A stretch of 64,000 bases of DNA from Mycobacterium sp. IS-1742 (GTDB lineage Bacteria > Actinomycetota > Actinomycetes > Mycobacteriales > Mycobacteriaceae). Under the pieces are notes generated by a model that was given only the letters and a program-made list of their open reading frames with translations, was not told the DNA's origin and did not search any database. Made by a program: the position numbers and the translations under genes. The stretch is taken from contig NZ_LQIV01000013.1 in NCBI RefSeq assembly GCF_001500125.1, positions 42,434 through 106,433 on the forward strand, given 5' to 3'. Of the stretch, positions 25,150 through 34,978 are shown piece by piece; the stretch's first letter is position 1; each line of letters begins with the position of its first letter.

Positions 25150-26667
25150 ATGAGGCTTCGGATCGGGGTCGCGGCGACCGTCATCGCACTGCCGCTCGTC
25201 GCGGGGTGCAGCAACCTGGTCGACGGTCGCGCGGTCGTCGCGGTCCCGCGGCCGGGGACACCGATCCAGTGGGCGCCGTGTCAGGCAGGCGCACCGTCGG
25301 ACGAATCGCGCATCCCGGCCGGTGCGGAATGCGGTCTGCTGTCGGTGCCGGTCGATTACGCGCGGCCCGACGGCGACGTGGCGCGGTTGGCGATGATCCG
25401 GTTCAAGGCAACCGGCGACAAGATCGGCTCGATGGTGATCAACCCCGGCGGGCCGGGGGAGTCGGGTGTCGAGGCCGCCGCGTCGATGTTGTCGACGGTG
25501 CCGCAGTCGGTGCGGGAGCGTTTCGACGTCGTCGGGTTCGACCCGCGCGGCGTCGCGTCGTCGACGCCCGCGGTCTGGTGCAACTCCGACGCCGACAATG
25601 ACCGGATCCGCGCCGACCCGCAGGTCGACTACACCCCGGAGGGTGTCGAGCACATCGAGAGTGAGACGAAGGCGTTCATCGAGCGCTGCGTCGACAAGTC
25701 GGGCAAGGACTTCCTGGCCAACATCGGCACCGTCAACGTCGCCAAGGACCTCGACGCGATCCGGGCCGCGCTCGGCGACGAGAAGTTGACCTACCTGGGC
25801 TACTCCTACGGCACCCGGATCGGCGCGGCCTACGCCGAGCAGTTCCCGGAGAACGTGCGGGCGATGATCCTCGACGGCGCCGTCGACCCCAACGCCGACC
25901 CGCTGCAGGCCGACATCCGGCAGGCCGCCGCGTTCCAGACCGCGTTCAACGACTACGCCGCCGACTGCGCGAAGCGGCCGGACTGTCCGCTGGGCACCGA
26001 TCCGGCCAAGGCCGTCGAGGTCTACAAGAGCCTGGTCGACCCGCTGGTCGAATCGCCGGCGGAGACCGACGACCCCCGCGGCCTGAGCTACAGCGACGCC
26101 ATCGTCGGCACCATCCAGACGCTGTACTCGCCGAGCCTGTGGCGCTACCTCACCCAGGGGCTCACCGAGCTGGAAGCCGGGCGCGGTGACACGATGCTGG
26201 CGCTTGCCGACCTCTACATGCGCCGAGATGCCCAGGGCCACTACAACAATTCGACCGATGCCCGGGTCGCGGTCAACTGTGTCGACCGGCCGCCGGTGAC
26301 CGACCGCGACAAGATCGTCGACCAGGACCGCAAGCTGCGCGAGGTCGCGCCGTTCATGAGCTACGGCGACTTCACCGGACACGCCCCGCTGAGCACGTGC
26401 GCGTTCTGGCCCGTCCCCCCGACCAGCGAGCCGCACGAACTCGACGTCGACGGGCTTCCGCCGGTGCTGGTCGTGTCCACCACCAACGACCCGGCCACCC
26501 CGTACCAGGCCGGCGTCGACCTCGCCCGCCAACTCGGCGGCACCATGCTGACCTTCGAGGGCACCCAGCACACCGTGGTGTTCCAGGGCAACGCCTGCGT
26601 CGACGAGATCGCCGCCCGGTACCTGATCGACGTCGTGGTCCCGCCGCCGGACACCCGGTGCCGCTGA
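25150..26667 (+). CDS. Hip1/CaeA-like serine hydrolase, lipoprotein
   Basis: A 505-residue exported alpha/beta hydrolase. The signal peptide MRLRIGVAATVIALPLVAGCSN ends in a lipobox (LVAGC), predicting a cell-envelope lipoprotein. The core has NPGGPGESG (oxyanion loop), the nucleophile elbow GYSYGTRIG, and late acid and His motifs (NDPATPYQAG; GTQHTVVFQG). A paired paralogue follows; the same pair (Rv2224c/Rv2223c) exists in M. tuberculosis, where Rv2224c (CaeA/Hip1) is a serine protease/esterase that processes GroEL2. The ATG at 25150 is chosen because it begins the signal peptide. Confidence 0.9.
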   Translation: MRLRIGVAATVIALPLVAGCSNLVDGRAVVAVPRPGTPIQWAPCQAGAPSDESRIPAGAECGLLSVPVDYARPDGDVARLAMIRFKATGDKIGSMVINPGGPGESGVEAAASMLSTVPQSVRERFDVVGFDPRGVASSTPAVWCNSDADNDRIRADPQVDYTPEGVEHIESETKAFIERCVDKSGKDFLANIGTVNVAKDLDAIRAALGDEKLTYLGYSYGTRIGAAYAEQFPENVRAMILDGAVDPNADPLQADIRQAAAFQTAFNDYAADCAKRPDCPLGTDPAKAVEVYKSLVDPLVESPAETDDPRGLSYSDAIVGTIQTLYSPSLWRYLTQGLTELEAGRGDTMLALADLYMRRDAQGHYNNSTDARVAVNCVDRPPVTDRDKIVDQDRKLREVAPFMSYGDFTGHAPLSTCAFWPVPPTSEPHELDVDGLPPVLVVSTTNDPATPYQAGVDLARQLGGTMLTFEGTQHTVVFQGNACVDEIAARYLIDVVVPPPDTRCR

Positions 26668-26732
26668 CCGGCGATCACAGCCCGGTCACCGTTTGCCTGC
26701 GGGCGACCCTTCAGCCCACCGGCCGTGCGACC

Positions 26733-28259
26733 ATGATCGCCATGTGGCGGGTAGGGCGGGGCGCGATGCTGGCTGCGTTGGCGCTCGTCGTCGCGGGCGT
26801 CGTCGCGGGCCCGGTGTCCGCCACCCCGGAGGGCGACGCCACCCAGCGCTTCGGTCAGCCGCCGGTGTGGGGGACGTGCCAGCAGTGGGTCGACGCGGCG
26901 CGGATCCCCACCGCCCAGTGCGGGACCGTGTCGGTCCCGGTGAACTACGACCGGCCCGACGGCCCCCAGGCCCAGCTCGCGGTGATCCGGATACCGGCCA
27001 CCGGCGACCGCATCGGCGCGTTGATGGTCAATCCCGGCGGGCCGGGCGCCTCCGCGGTGGACACCGTCCGGGGGATGGGCGCCGCGCTCGCCGACACCGA
27101 GATCGGCAGGCGCTTCGACCTGGTGGGCTTCGACCCGCGCGGCGTCGGGCACTCCACGCCGCAGCTGCGCTGCCGCACCGACGCCGAGTTCGACGCCTAC
27201 CGCCGCGAACCGATGGTCGACTACAGCCCCGCGGGGGTCGCCCAGATCGAGGGAATCCACCGACGGCTCGCCCAGCAGTGCCTGGACCGGATGGGCGCCG
27301 ACTTCCTGGCCAACGTGGGCACCGCGAACGCCGCGCGCGACATGGACGTGGTGCGGGCGGCGCTCGGGGAGAACCAGCTCAACTATCTCGGCTTCTCCTA
27401 CGGCACCGAACTCGGCTCCGCCTACGCCGAGCGTTTCCCGGACCGGGTGCGCGCGATGGTGCTCGACGGCGCCGTCGACCCCAGCCTCGACCCGATCGAC
27501 GAATCGGCCGCGCAGCAGGCCGGATTCCAGCGCGCCTTCGACGGTTACGCGGCCGACTGCGCCAAGGCGGCGGGCTGCCCGCTGGGCACCGACCCCACCC
27601 AGTTCGTGGCCCGCTACCACCAACTGGTCGATCCGCTGGTGTCTCGTCCGGCCGCCACCGCCGACCCGCGCGGGCTCAGCTACCAGGATGCGATCACCGG
27701 TACCGGCAACGCGCTGTACAGCCCGCGGTTCTGGCCGTATCTGACCAGCGGGCTGCTCGGCCTGCAGCGCGGCACCGATCCCGGCGACCTGCTGACGCTT
27801 GCCGACGAGTACCAGCGCCGGGACGCCGCGGGCCACTACGCCAACCGCCAGGACGCCTTCATGGCGATCCGCTGTGTGGACGCGCCGTATCCGACCGATC
27901 CGGCCGCGTGGGTGCAGGCCGACCGCCGGTTCCGCGAGGCGGCGCCGTTCCTGTCCTACGGGCAGTTCACCGGTTACGCGCCCCGCGATGTGTGCGCGCT
28001 GTGGCCGGTTCCGGCCACCTCGGCGCCGCGGCGGGCCGTCGGCCCGGGCCCCGGCAAGGTCGTGGTCGTGTCCACCACCGGCGACCCGGCCACCCCGTAC
28101 GAGGCCGGCGTCGCGCTGGCCCGGCAGATGGGCGCGTCGCTGATCTCGTTCGAGGGCAAGCAGCACACCGTGGTCTTCAACGGCGATGCCTGCGTCGATA
28201 CCGCGGTGGTGCGGTTCCTGGTCGACGGGGTCGTACCGCCGAACGGTGTGCGGTGCTAG
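26733..28259 (+). CDS. Second Hip1-like exported serine hydrolase
   Basis: A 508-residue paralogue of the preceding gene: NPGGPGASAVD, the elbow GFSYGTELG, TGDPATPYEAG and GKQHTVVFNG keep the catalytic Ser, Asp and His. The N-terminus (MLAALALVVAGVVAGPVSATPEG) is a plain Sec signal without a lipobox, so this copy is probably released or cell-wall associated rather than lipid-anchored. Start at ATG 26733, with ATG 26742 as alternative. The pair looks like an old tandem duplication with divided location. Confidence 0.88.
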   Translation: MIAMWRVGRGAMLAALALVVAGVVAGPVSATPEGDATQRFGQPPVWGTCQQWVDAARIPTAQCGTVSVPVNYDRPDGPQAQLAVIRIPATGDRIGALMVNPGGPGASAVDTVRGMGAALADTEIGRRFDLVGFDPRGVGHSTPQLRCRTDAEFDAYRREPMVDYSPAGVAQIEGIHRRLAQQCLDRMGADFLANVGTANAARDMDVVRAALGENQLNYLGFSYGTELGSAYAERFPDRVRAMVLDGAVDPSLDPIDESAAQQAGFQRAFDGYAADCAKAAGCPLGTDPTQFVARYHQLVDPLVSRPAATADPRGLSYQDAITGTGNALYSPRFWPYLTSGLLGLQRGTDPGDLLTLADEYQRRDAAGHYANRQDAFMAIRCVDAPYPTDPAAWVQADRRFREAAPFLSYGQFTGYAPRDVCALWPVPATSAPRRAVGPGPGKVVVVSTTGDPATPYEAGVALARQMGASLISFEGKQHTVVFNGDACVDTAVVRFLVDGVVPPNGVRC

Positions 28260-28310
28260 CCGGGAATCCACTCGGAGCAGCGCCGTAACACAGAATTAAC
28301 AGCTGGAACC

Positions 28311-28316
28311 TACGCT
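28311..28316 (+). promoter_or_regulatory. -10 element, leaderless glnA2
   Basis: TACGCT seven bases before the ATG at 28324; the leader would be absent or one or two bases. Confidence 0.5.
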
Positions 28317-28323
28317 CGCGGTC

Positions 28324-29664
28324 ATGGATCGCCAGAAGGAATTCGTGCTCCGCACGCTGGAGGAACGCGACATCCGCTTCGTCCGGCTGTGGTTCACGGA
28401 CGTCCTCGGTTACCTCAAGTCCGTGGCGATCGCGCCCGCGGAACTCGAGGGCGCCTTCGAGGAGGGCATCGGCTTCGACGGCTCGTCGATCGAGGGCTTC
28501 GCGCGCGTCTCCGAAGCCGATATGGTCGCCCGCCCCGATCCGTCCACCTTCCAGGTGCTGCCCTGGGCCGACGGCTCGGGCAAGCACCACTCGGCCCGGA
28601 TGTTCTGCGACATCACGATGCCCGACGGTTCGCCGTCGTGGGCCGACTCGCGCCACGTGCTGCGCCGTCAGCTCGGCAAGGCCAGCGACCTCGGGTTCTC
28701 CTGCTACGTGCACCCCGAGATCGAGTTCTTCCTCCTCAAGCCCGGCCCGAACGACGGCACTCCGCCCGTTCCGGCCGACAACGGCGGGTACTTCGACCAG
28801 GCCGTGCACGATTCGGCTCCGAACTTCCGCAGGCACGCCATCGACGCGCTCGAGCAGATGGGCATCTCGGTCGAGTTCAGCCACCACGAGGGCGCACCCG
28901 GCCAGCAGGAGATCGACCTGCGCTACGCCGACGCCCTGTCGATGGCCGACAACGTGATGACGTTCCGCTACGTCGTCAAGGAGGTCGCGCTCGGCGACGG
29001 TGTGCGGGCCTCGTTCATGCCCAAACCGTTCGCCGAGTATCCCGGGTCGGCGATGCACACCCACATGAGCCTGTTCGAGGGCGACACCAACGCCTTCCAC
29101 AGCCCCGATGACCCGCTGCAGCTGTCCGACGTCGCCAAGTCGTTCATCGCGGGCATCCTCGAGCACGCCTGCGAGATCAGCGCCGTCACCAACCAGTGGG
29201 TGAACTCCTACAAGCGTCTGGTGCACGGCGGTGAGGCGCCCACAGCGGCGTCCTGGGGCGCGGCCAACCGCTCGGCGCTCGTGCGGGTGCCGATGTACAC
29301 CCCGCGCAAGGCGTCGTCGCGCCGCGTCGAGGTGCGCAGCCCTGATTCGGCGTGCAACCCGTACCTGACGTTCGCGGTGCTGTTGGCCGCCGGGCTGCGC
29401 GGGGTCGAGAAGGGCTATGTGCTCGCACCGCAGGCCGAGGACAACGTGTGGAGCCTGACGCCCGAGGAGCGCCGCGCCATGGGCTACAAGGAGCTGCCCA
29501 GCAGCCTCGGCGTCGCGCTCGGCGAGATGGAGAACTCCGAATTGGTCGCCGAGGCGTTGGGGGAGCACGTCTTCGACTACTTCCTGCGCAACAAGCGCGC
29601 GGAGTGGGAGACCTACCGCAGCCACGTCACGCCGTACGAGTTGCAGGCCTACCTGTCGCTGTGA
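28324..29664 (+). CDS. glnA2: Glutamine synthetase type I, GlnA2
   Basis: A 446-residue glutamine synthetase, the same length as M. tuberculosis GlnA2. It has the GSI motifs [38 protein letters not shown] and RVEVRSPD. At the place where GlnA1 in this window has DLYELPP, the adenylylation loop, this protein reads GYKELPSS, so regulation by GlnE at that exact position is doubtful. It is followed 24 bases later by glnE. Confidence 0.95.
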   Translation: MDRQKEFVLRTLEERDIRFVRLWFTDVLGYLKSVAIAPAELEGAFEEGIGFDGSSIEGFARVSEADMVARPDPSTFQVLPWADGSGKHHSARMFCDITMPDGSPSWADSRHVLRRQLGKASDLGFSCYVHPEIEFFLLKPGPNDGTPPVPADNGGYFDQAVHDSAPNFRRHAIDALEQMGISVEFSHHEGAPGQQEIDLRYADALSMADNVMTFRYVVKEVALGDGVRASFMPKPFAEYPGSAMHTHMSLFEGDTNAFHSPDDPLQLSDVAKSFIAGILEHACEISAVTNQWVNSYKRLVHGGEAPTAASWGAANRSALVRVPMYTPRKASSRRVEVRSPDSACNPYLTFAVLLAAGLRGVEKGYVLAPQAEDNVWSLTPEERRAMGYKELPSSLGVALGEMENSELVAEALGEHVFDYFLRNKRAEWETYRSHVTPYELQAYLSL

Positions 29665-29675
29665 CCCCGGCGCGG

Positions 29676-29681
29676 TAACGT
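29676..29681 (+). promoter_or_regulatory. -10 element, leaderless glnE
   Basis: TAACGT seven bases before the GTG at 29689, just after the glnA2 stop; glnE could thus have its own start of transcription. Confidence 0.45.
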
Positions 29682-29688
29682 CAGCAGC

Positions 29689-32661
29689 GTGGCGAGACCG
29701 TCGACCGAACGCTCGAAGCTGCCCAGCACCGGGCGCCTCGGATTGGTGGACAGGCAGGCCACCGCCCACCTGGACCGGCTGGGCTGGAACACCGACCGGC
29801 ACGTCGAACTGCTGTGGTCGCTCTCGCGCGCACCGGATGCCGACAGCGCACTGCACACGATGGTCCGCCTCGCCGATGCGCTCGGCGACGGCTGGGACGC
29901 GCTCAATAAGGCGCTGCTGACCGACAAACCCTTGCGCGGACGGCTCTTCGCGGTGCTGGGCTCGTCGCTCGCGCTCGGCGACCACCTCGTCGCGCACCCG
30001 GGGAACTGGGAACTGCTCGCCGGCAAGGTCGCGCTGCCGACCGCCGAGGCGCTGCGCGAGGAGTTCGTCGCGATGGCCGAATCGGTCGACGCCGCGGCCG
30101 CGATGGTGCCGCTGCGCACGCTGTACCGCGACCGGCTGCTGGTGCTCGCGGCCCTCGACGTGGCGCCCACCGTCGAGAACGAACCCGTGCTGCCGTTCTC
30201 GACGGTCGGCGAACACCTGTCGGATCTGGCCGACGCCGCGCTCGCCGGTGCGCTCGAGGTCGCGATGCGCACGGTGTGCGGCGACGGCGACCGGCCCCGC
30301 ATCGCCATCATCGCGATGGGCAAATGCGGTGCGCGCGAACTGAACTACGTCAGCGACGTCGACGTCATCTTTGTCGTGGGGGAGGCCGCCGAGTCCGACA
30401 TCCGGACCACCACCCGGGTGGCCGGGGAGATGATGCGGTTCGCCGCCGACGCCTTCTTCGAGGTCGACGCGGCGTTGCGCCCCGAGGGCAAGCACGGCCA
30501 GCTGGTCCGCACGCTCGATTCCCACGTTGCCTACTACCAGCGCTGGGCCAAGACGTGGGAATTCCAGGCGTTGATGAAGGCGCGACCCGCCGCCGGTGAC
30601 GCCGAATTGGGCCGCGAGTACATCGAGGCGCTGACACCGATGGTCTGGACAGCCTGTGAGCGTGAGGATTTCGTGCCCGAGGTGCAGGCCATGCGGCGGC
30701 GGGTCGAGGAACTGGTGCCCGCCGGGGTGCGGGCGCGGGAACTGAAGCTCGGCACGGGCGGCCTGCGCGACGTGGAGTTCGCCGTCCAGCTGCTGCAGCT
30801 CGTGCACGGGCGCAACGACGAGTCGCTGCACGTCGCGTCGACCGTCGACGCGCTGGCCGCGCTGGGGGCGGGCGGTTACGTCGGCCGCGACGACGCCGCC
30901 AACCTGACCGCGTCCTACGAGTTCCTGCGGCTGCTCGAACACCGGCTGCAGCTGCAGCGGCTCAAACGAACCCACATGCTGCCCGAGACCGACGACGACG
31001 AGGCGCTGCGCTGGCTGGCGCGGGCCGCGCACGTTCGTCCCGACGGTCAGCGCGACGCCCTCGGTGTGTTGCGCGAGGAGCTCAAACGGCAGAGCCTGCG
31101 GGTGTCGCGGCTGCACGCCAAGCTGTTCTACCAACCGCTGCTGGAGTCGGTGGGCCAGCCCGCGCTGGGCATCGAACCCGGTATGAGCACCGCCGCGGCC
31201 GAACGTCAGCTCGCCGCACTGGGTTACGAGGGCCCGCAGAGCGCGCTGACGCATCTGGCCGCACTGACCGGGGAGGGCGGACGGCGCGGCCGCGTCCAGC
31301 GGGTGTTGCTGCCGACGCTGCTCGACTGGCTTTCCGACACCCCCGACCCGGACGCGGGCCTGCTGTCGTACCGCCGCATCAGCGAGGCGCTGGCCGAACA
31401 GCGCTGGTATCTCGGCACCCTGCGCGACGAGGGGGCCGTCGCCAAACGGTTGATGCGGGTGCTGGGCACGTCGGCCTACGTGCCGGACCTGCTGATGCGC
31501 GCCCCCGAGGTCATCCAGCTCTACGCGGACGGACCCAACGGCCCGAAACTGCTCGACACCGAACCCGAGGCGATGGCCAGGGGGCTGGTGGCGTCGGCGG
31601 GCAGGCACGCCGACCCGGTGCGCGCCATCGCCGCCGCGCGCACCCTGCGCCGCCGCGAACTCGCACGTATCGCCTCGGCAGATCTGCTGGGCATGCTCGA
31701 CGTGACCGAGGTGTGCCGGGCGCTGACCGCACTGTGGGTCGCCGTGCTGCAGGCCGCGCTGGACGCGGTGATGCGGGCCAACGCCCCCGAGGGTGGCCCG
31801 CCCGCGCGCATCGCGGTGATCGGTATGGGCCGGCTCGGCGGCCAGGAGCTGGGATACGGCTCCGACGCCGACGTGATGTTCGTCTGCGAACCGTGCAGCG
31901 GCGCCGAGGAATCCACCGCGGTGCGGTGGGCGACCGGCATCGCCGAGCGGGTGCGCTCCCTGCTGGGCACCCCGAGCGCGGACCCGCCGCTGGAGGTCGA
32001 CACGGGGCTGCGGCCCGAAGGGCGCAACGGACCGCTGGTGCGCACGCTGGCGTCCTACGAGGCGTACTACACCCAGTGGGCGCAGCCGTGGGAGGTGCAG
32101 GCGCTGCTGCGCGCGCACCGCGTCGCAGGCGATCTCGAACTCGGTGAACGGTTCCTGCTCATGATCGACAAGACGCGCTATCCGGCCGGCGGGGTGTCGG
32201 CGCAGGCCGTGCAGGAGATCCGGCGGATCAAGGCCCGTGTCGACGCCGAGCGGCTGCCGCGCGGCGCGGACCCCAACACCCACACCAAACTCGGCCGCGG
32301 CGGGCTCGCCGACATCGAATGGACCGTGCAGCTGATGCAGCTGCGGTTCGCGCACAAGGTGCCCGCCCTGCACTGCACCTCGACGCTGCAGGCGCTCGAC
32401 GCGATCGGCGCCGCCGAACTCATCGCCGAAGGCGACATCGACCTGCTGCGGCAGGCCTGGCTGACGGCGACGCGAGCGCGCAACGCGCTGGTGCTGGTGC
32501 GCGGGAAACCGACCGACCAGCTGCCCGGCCCCGGCCGGATGCTCAACGCGGTGGCGGTGGCCGCGGGCTGGGACAACGACGACGGCGGCGAGTTCCTGGA
32601 CAACTACCTACGGGTGACGCGGCGTGCGAAGACGGTGGTGCGCAAGGTGTTCGGTGGCTGA
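29689..32661 (+). CDS. glnE: Glutamine synthetase adenylyltransferase/deadenylase
   Basis: A 990-residue bifunctional enzyme that adds AMP to, and removes it from, glutamine synthetase. It has two nucleotidyltransferase domains: the N-terminal one ([19 protein letters not shown], about residues 208-226) for deadenylylation and the C-terminal one ([19 protein letters not shown], about 709-727) for adenylylation. Helical regulatory domains lie between and after them. Both keep the paired Asp of the active site. The start GTG at 29689 follows a TANNNT hexamer. glnA1, its main target, is 5 kb away, separated by an accessory block. Confidence 0.95.
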   Translation: MARPSTERSKLPSTGRLGLVDRQATAHLDRLGWNTDRHVELLWSLSRAPDADSALHTMVRLADALGDGWDALNKALLTDKPLRGRLFAVLGSSLALGDHLVAHPGNWELLAGKVALPTAEALREEFVAMAESVDAAAAMVPLRTLYRDRLLVLAALDVAPTVENEPVLPFSTVGEHLSDLADAALAGALEVAMRTVCGDGDRPRIAIIAMGKCGARELNYVSDVDVIFVVGEAAESDIRTTTRVAGEMMRFAADAFFEVDAALRPEGKHGQLVRTLDSHVAYYQRWAKTWEFQALMKARPAAGDAELGREYIEALTPMVWTACEREDFVPEVQAMRRRVEELVPAGVRARELKLGTGGLRDVEFAVQLLQLVHGRNDESLHVASTVDALAALGAGGYVGRDDAANLTASYEFLRLLEHRLQLQRLKRTHMLPETDDDEALRWLARAAHVRPDGQRDALGVLREELKRQSLRVSRLHAKLFYQPLLESVGQPALGIEPGMSTAAAERQLAALGYEGPQSALTHLAALTGEGGRRGRVQRVLLPTLLDWLSDTPDPDAGLLSYRRISEALAEQRWYLGTLRDEGAVAKRLMRVLGTSAYVPDLLMRAPEVIQLYADGPNGPKLLDTEPEAMARGLVASAGRHADPVRAIAAARTLRRRELARIASADLLGMLDVTEVCRALTALWVAVLQAALDAVMRANAPEGGPPARIAVIGMGRLGGQELGYGSDADVMFVCEPCSGAEESTAVRWATGIAERVRSLLGTPSADPPLEVDTGLRPEGRNGPLVRTLASYEAYYTQWAQPWEVQALLRAHRVAGDLELGERFLLMIDKTRYPAGGVSAQAVQEIRRIKARVDAERLPRGADPNTHTKLGRGGLADIEWTVQLMQLRFAHKVPALHCTSTLQALDAIGAAELIAEGDIDLLRQAWLTATRARNALVLVRGKPTDQLPGPGRMLNAVAVAAGWDNDDGGEFLDNYLRVTRRAKTVVRKVFGG

Positions 32662-32667
32662 GGTCCG

Positions 32668-33528
32668 ATGAAGTACTACATCAGCCCGGCGTTCGTCGAC
32701 ACCAGCGAGATCGTCGACATCGCCCGTGCCGCAGACGAACTCGGCTACGACGGTCTCGGTATCCCGGACCACGTCGTCAACCTCGAGACGCTCCGGACGC
32801 CGTATCCGTACACCAGGGACGGACAACGGCGCTGGCAGCCGTTCACCCACTGGCCCGACCCGTGGGTGCTCGTCGGCGCCCTCGCGCAGGTCACCACCCG
32901 GTTGCGGTTCGTCACCACGGTGTACGTGCCCGCGATGCGCGACCCGTACTCGGCGGCCAAGGCCATCGGCACCGCGGCCTACCTGGCCGGCGGGCGGGTG
33001 GAACTCGGCATCGGGGTCGGCTGGTGCGAGGACGAGTTCCGGTTGATGGGGCAGCGGTTCGACCGCAGGGGCCGGCGCACCGACGAGATGCTCGACCTGT
33101 TCCGGGCGCTGTGGCAGCCGGGCTGGACCGAGTTCGACGGCGAGTTCTACCCGACCCCGCGGCTGGAGATGGAGCCCACACCGCCGCCCATCCCGATCTA
33201 CGTCGGCGGCCTCAGCGACGTCGCGCTGCGCCGCGCCGCGCGCAACGACGGCTGGATCGGCGATCTGATCACCACCGACCGGGCCATCGCCGCGGCGCAG
33301 CGGCTCCACGAACTGCGCACTGCCGCCGGGAGATCCGTCGAGGACTTCACGATCCTCACGCCGCTGACCGACGCGCTGGTGCGGGCCGACTACGACCGCG
33401 CCGAGGCCGCGGGCATCACGCACATCCTCACCATGCCGTGGATGTTCTACACCGGCGCCGACGCGACGCTGGCGGAGAAGATCGACGGGATGAAGCGGTT
33501 CCGCAAGGACCTCGGACTGGACGGGTGA
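32668..33528 (+). CDS. LLM-class (F420-dependent-type) oxidoreductase
   Basis: A 286-residue protein of the luciferase-like monooxygenase fold: MKYYISPAFVDTSEIVDIARAADELGYDGLGIPDH at the N-terminus, then RLRFVTTVYVPAMRDPY, GRVELGIGVGWCEDEF (the conserved glycine-rich motif) and PIPIYVGGLSDVALRRAA. Mycobacterial members mostly use F420 rather than FMN; the cofactor here is inferred. It starts six bases after glnE and is convergent with the STAS gene. It marks the edge of the accessory block inserted between glnE and glnA1. Confidence 0.87.
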   Translation: MKYYISPAFVDTSEIVDIARAADELGYDGLGIPDHVVNLETLRTPYPYTRDGQRRWQPFTHWPDPWVLVGALAQVTTRLRFVTTVYVPAMRDPYSAAKAIGTAAYLAGGRVELGIGVGWCEDEFRLMGQRFDRRGRRTDEMLDLFRALWQPGWTEFDGEFYPTPRLEMEPTPPPIPIYVGGLSDVALRRAARNDGWIGDLITTDRAIAAAQRLHELRTAAGRSVEDFTILTPLTDALVRADYDRAEAAGITHILTMPWMFYTGADATLAEKIDGMKRFRKDLGLDG

Positions 33529-33539
33529 CCGGGGCGCGC

Positions 33540-33920
33540 TCAGCCGATCTCGGTCTCGCCCCGCTCGCCGTCCGGCTTGTCCGCCGGTGCGGGCACCGCG
33601 TTCGCGCTCCGTCCGGTGACGTACTCGAGGATCCCGGTGACGTCGAGGACCCGCTCGAAGTAGCTCGGCCGGTTGTCGAGGTGCAGTTCGACGCCGGCGC
33701 CCGAGGTGCGGCGCTCGATCAACAGCAACCCCGACAGACCCGCTGAGTCGCAGAACCCCAGGTCGGCGCAGTCGAGGCGCAGTGTGCGGAGTCCGGGGTC
33801 GGCCTCGAGCAGCCGCGATGCCGTGTCGACGAACTCACCGGTCGTCTCGGAGTCGAGCTCACCGGCGATGTGCACGGTGGCCGAGCGGCGGGCGGCGTCG
33901 AAAGAGCAGGTCAGCTTCAT
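33540..33920 (-). CDS. STAS-domain anti-sigma factor antagonist-like protein
   Basis: A 126-residue protein with a STAS fold: TVHIAGELDSETTGEFVDTA, LRTLRLDCADLGFCDSAGLSGLLLIERR. The DSAGLSGL segment aligns with the phosphorylation loop of SpoIIAA/RsbV-type antagonists; Ser-59 is the candidate phospho-site. A proline/acidic tail of about 20 residues follows. Its ATG overlaps the stop of the B12-binding protein gene (ATGA), and that gene overlaps the SpoIIE phosphatase gene, so the three are co-translated. In known systems a SpoIIE/RsbU phosphatase dephosphorylates such an antagonist, which then frees a sigma factor; no anti-sigma kinase is encoded nearby. Confidence 0.87.
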   Translation of the reverse strand: MKLTCSFDAARRSATVHIAGELDSETTGEFVDTASRLLEADPGLRTLRLDCADLGFCDSAGLSGLLLIERRTSGAGVELHLDNRPSYFERVLDVTGILEYVTGRSANAVPAPADKPDGERGETEIG

Positions 33921-34978
33921 GCGATGGTTTCCATGTCGGTCGGGTGGCCCAGGGCGATCGATGCTGCGGTCAGGAGACGCTGGGTGCGGGGGAACTCCAC
34001 CAGTTGAGCCCGCAGGGATTCCAGCGCCGGGTGAAGTGAGGTTGCGGGCACGCCGCGAGCGACGAGGATGTCGGCGGTCCAGGTCAGGAAACCGGTGAAC
34101 AGTTCGTCGTCGTCGATGTAGAGCGCGGTGGCGAGGAAGTCCACGATGTGGGCGATGTCCTCGGTGGTGTGCTGGCGCTGCCGTTCGCTGTAGGTCCGCA
34201 TTGCCGGGAAGCCGTTCTCCAGGTCGACCACGGTCGCCTTGACCAGTTGTGGCGCGGTGCGGCTGACCATCGTGTACTCCTGGTCGCCCAGATGCGGCAG
34301 GTCGTCGATGGGTTGGTGTGACGTGGGTCGGTGTCCCCGGTCGACGCCGCGGCTGAGGCACTCGGCCGCCGCCCGGGCGTCGGGGCCCCAGGCGTCGGCG
34401 CCCAGCCGGCGGGCGTAACGCCCGTCCGGCCCGAATGCGGCGCCACCGGCGATGACCGGGACGCCCGCGGCCTGGCACGCGGTGATCGCGGCGTGGGCAG
34501 TGGGCAGCCGGGTCGGAATGGAACACGACAGCGCCACGGCGACGGGTCCGGTCTGGTGCAGGTGGGCGATGAGGTGCGGGGTGGGCACCTGCGCGCCCAG
34601 GAAATCGACCTGCCAACCGCGCAGCCGCAGCACCTCGGCGAGCAGACGCGCGGGCAGTGCGTGCCACTCGCCGTCGACACACGCCACCGTGACCCGGCCG
34701 CTCCTCGTGGTCGGTGCGCTGGCCGGGTGATGTGCGAGTGCGGCGATCACCCGGTCGTTGATGGCCGTGGCGGCGTGTTCCTCGGCGACGGTGATCCGGT
34801 TGGCGGCCCACTCGGTTCCGACGCGGTGCTGGACCGGGGCGATGACCTCGAGCAGCACGTCCTCGGCGCTCACACCCGTGTCGATCGCAGCGAAAACCGT
34901 TGCGGCCGCAGCGTATTCATCTCTATCGAGGACGGCGTTCCACAGTCGCTCGCGCAGGCTCGCGTGGTCGGCGCTCAC
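33917..34978 (-). CDS. CarH-type B12-binding protein with extra helical domain (putative photoreceptor)
   Basis: A 353-residue protein. Residues about 8-85 form the four-helix cap seen in CarH/MetH modules and carry W57-x9-E67-H68 (WAANRITVAEEH), the motif that packs on the adenosyl group in CarH photoreceptors. Residues about 95-215 are the Rossmann-like B12 domain, with H106 (DGEWHALP) as likely lower ligand and LSCSIPTRL and IAGGAAFG as loop motifs. A further all-helical domain (about 236-345) with ERQRQHTTEDIAHIVDFLA follows; I cannot assign it, though it could be a second sensory or chromophore domain. No DNA-binding domain is present, unlike CarH. The gene overlaps SpoIIE upstream (GTGA) and STAS downstream (ATGA). 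Light sensing is inference. Confidence 0.8.
   Translation of the reverse strand: MSADHASLRERLWNAVLDRDEYAAAATVFAAIDTGVSAEDVLLEVIAPVQHRVGTEWAANRITVAEEHAATAINDRVIAALAHHPASAPTTRSGRVTVACVDGEWHALPARLLAEVLRLRGWQVDFLGAQVPTPHLIAHLHQTGPVAVALSCSIPTRLPTAHAAITACQAAGVPVIAGGAAFGPDGRYARRLGADAWGPDARAAAECLSRGVDRGHRPTSHQPIDDLPHLGDQEYTMVSRTAPQLVKATVVDLENGFPAMRTYSERQRQHTTEDIAHIVDFLATALYIDDDELFTGFLTWTADILVARGVPATSLHPALESLRAQLVEFPRTQRLLTAASIALGHPTDMETIA

Noticed and set aside
28177..32373. A 1398-codon open frame on the minus strand across glnA2 and glnE
   Set aside because: It is antisense to two unmistakable genes; its product is His/Arg/Gln/Val-rich without domains, as expected for the mirror frame of GC-rich DNA.
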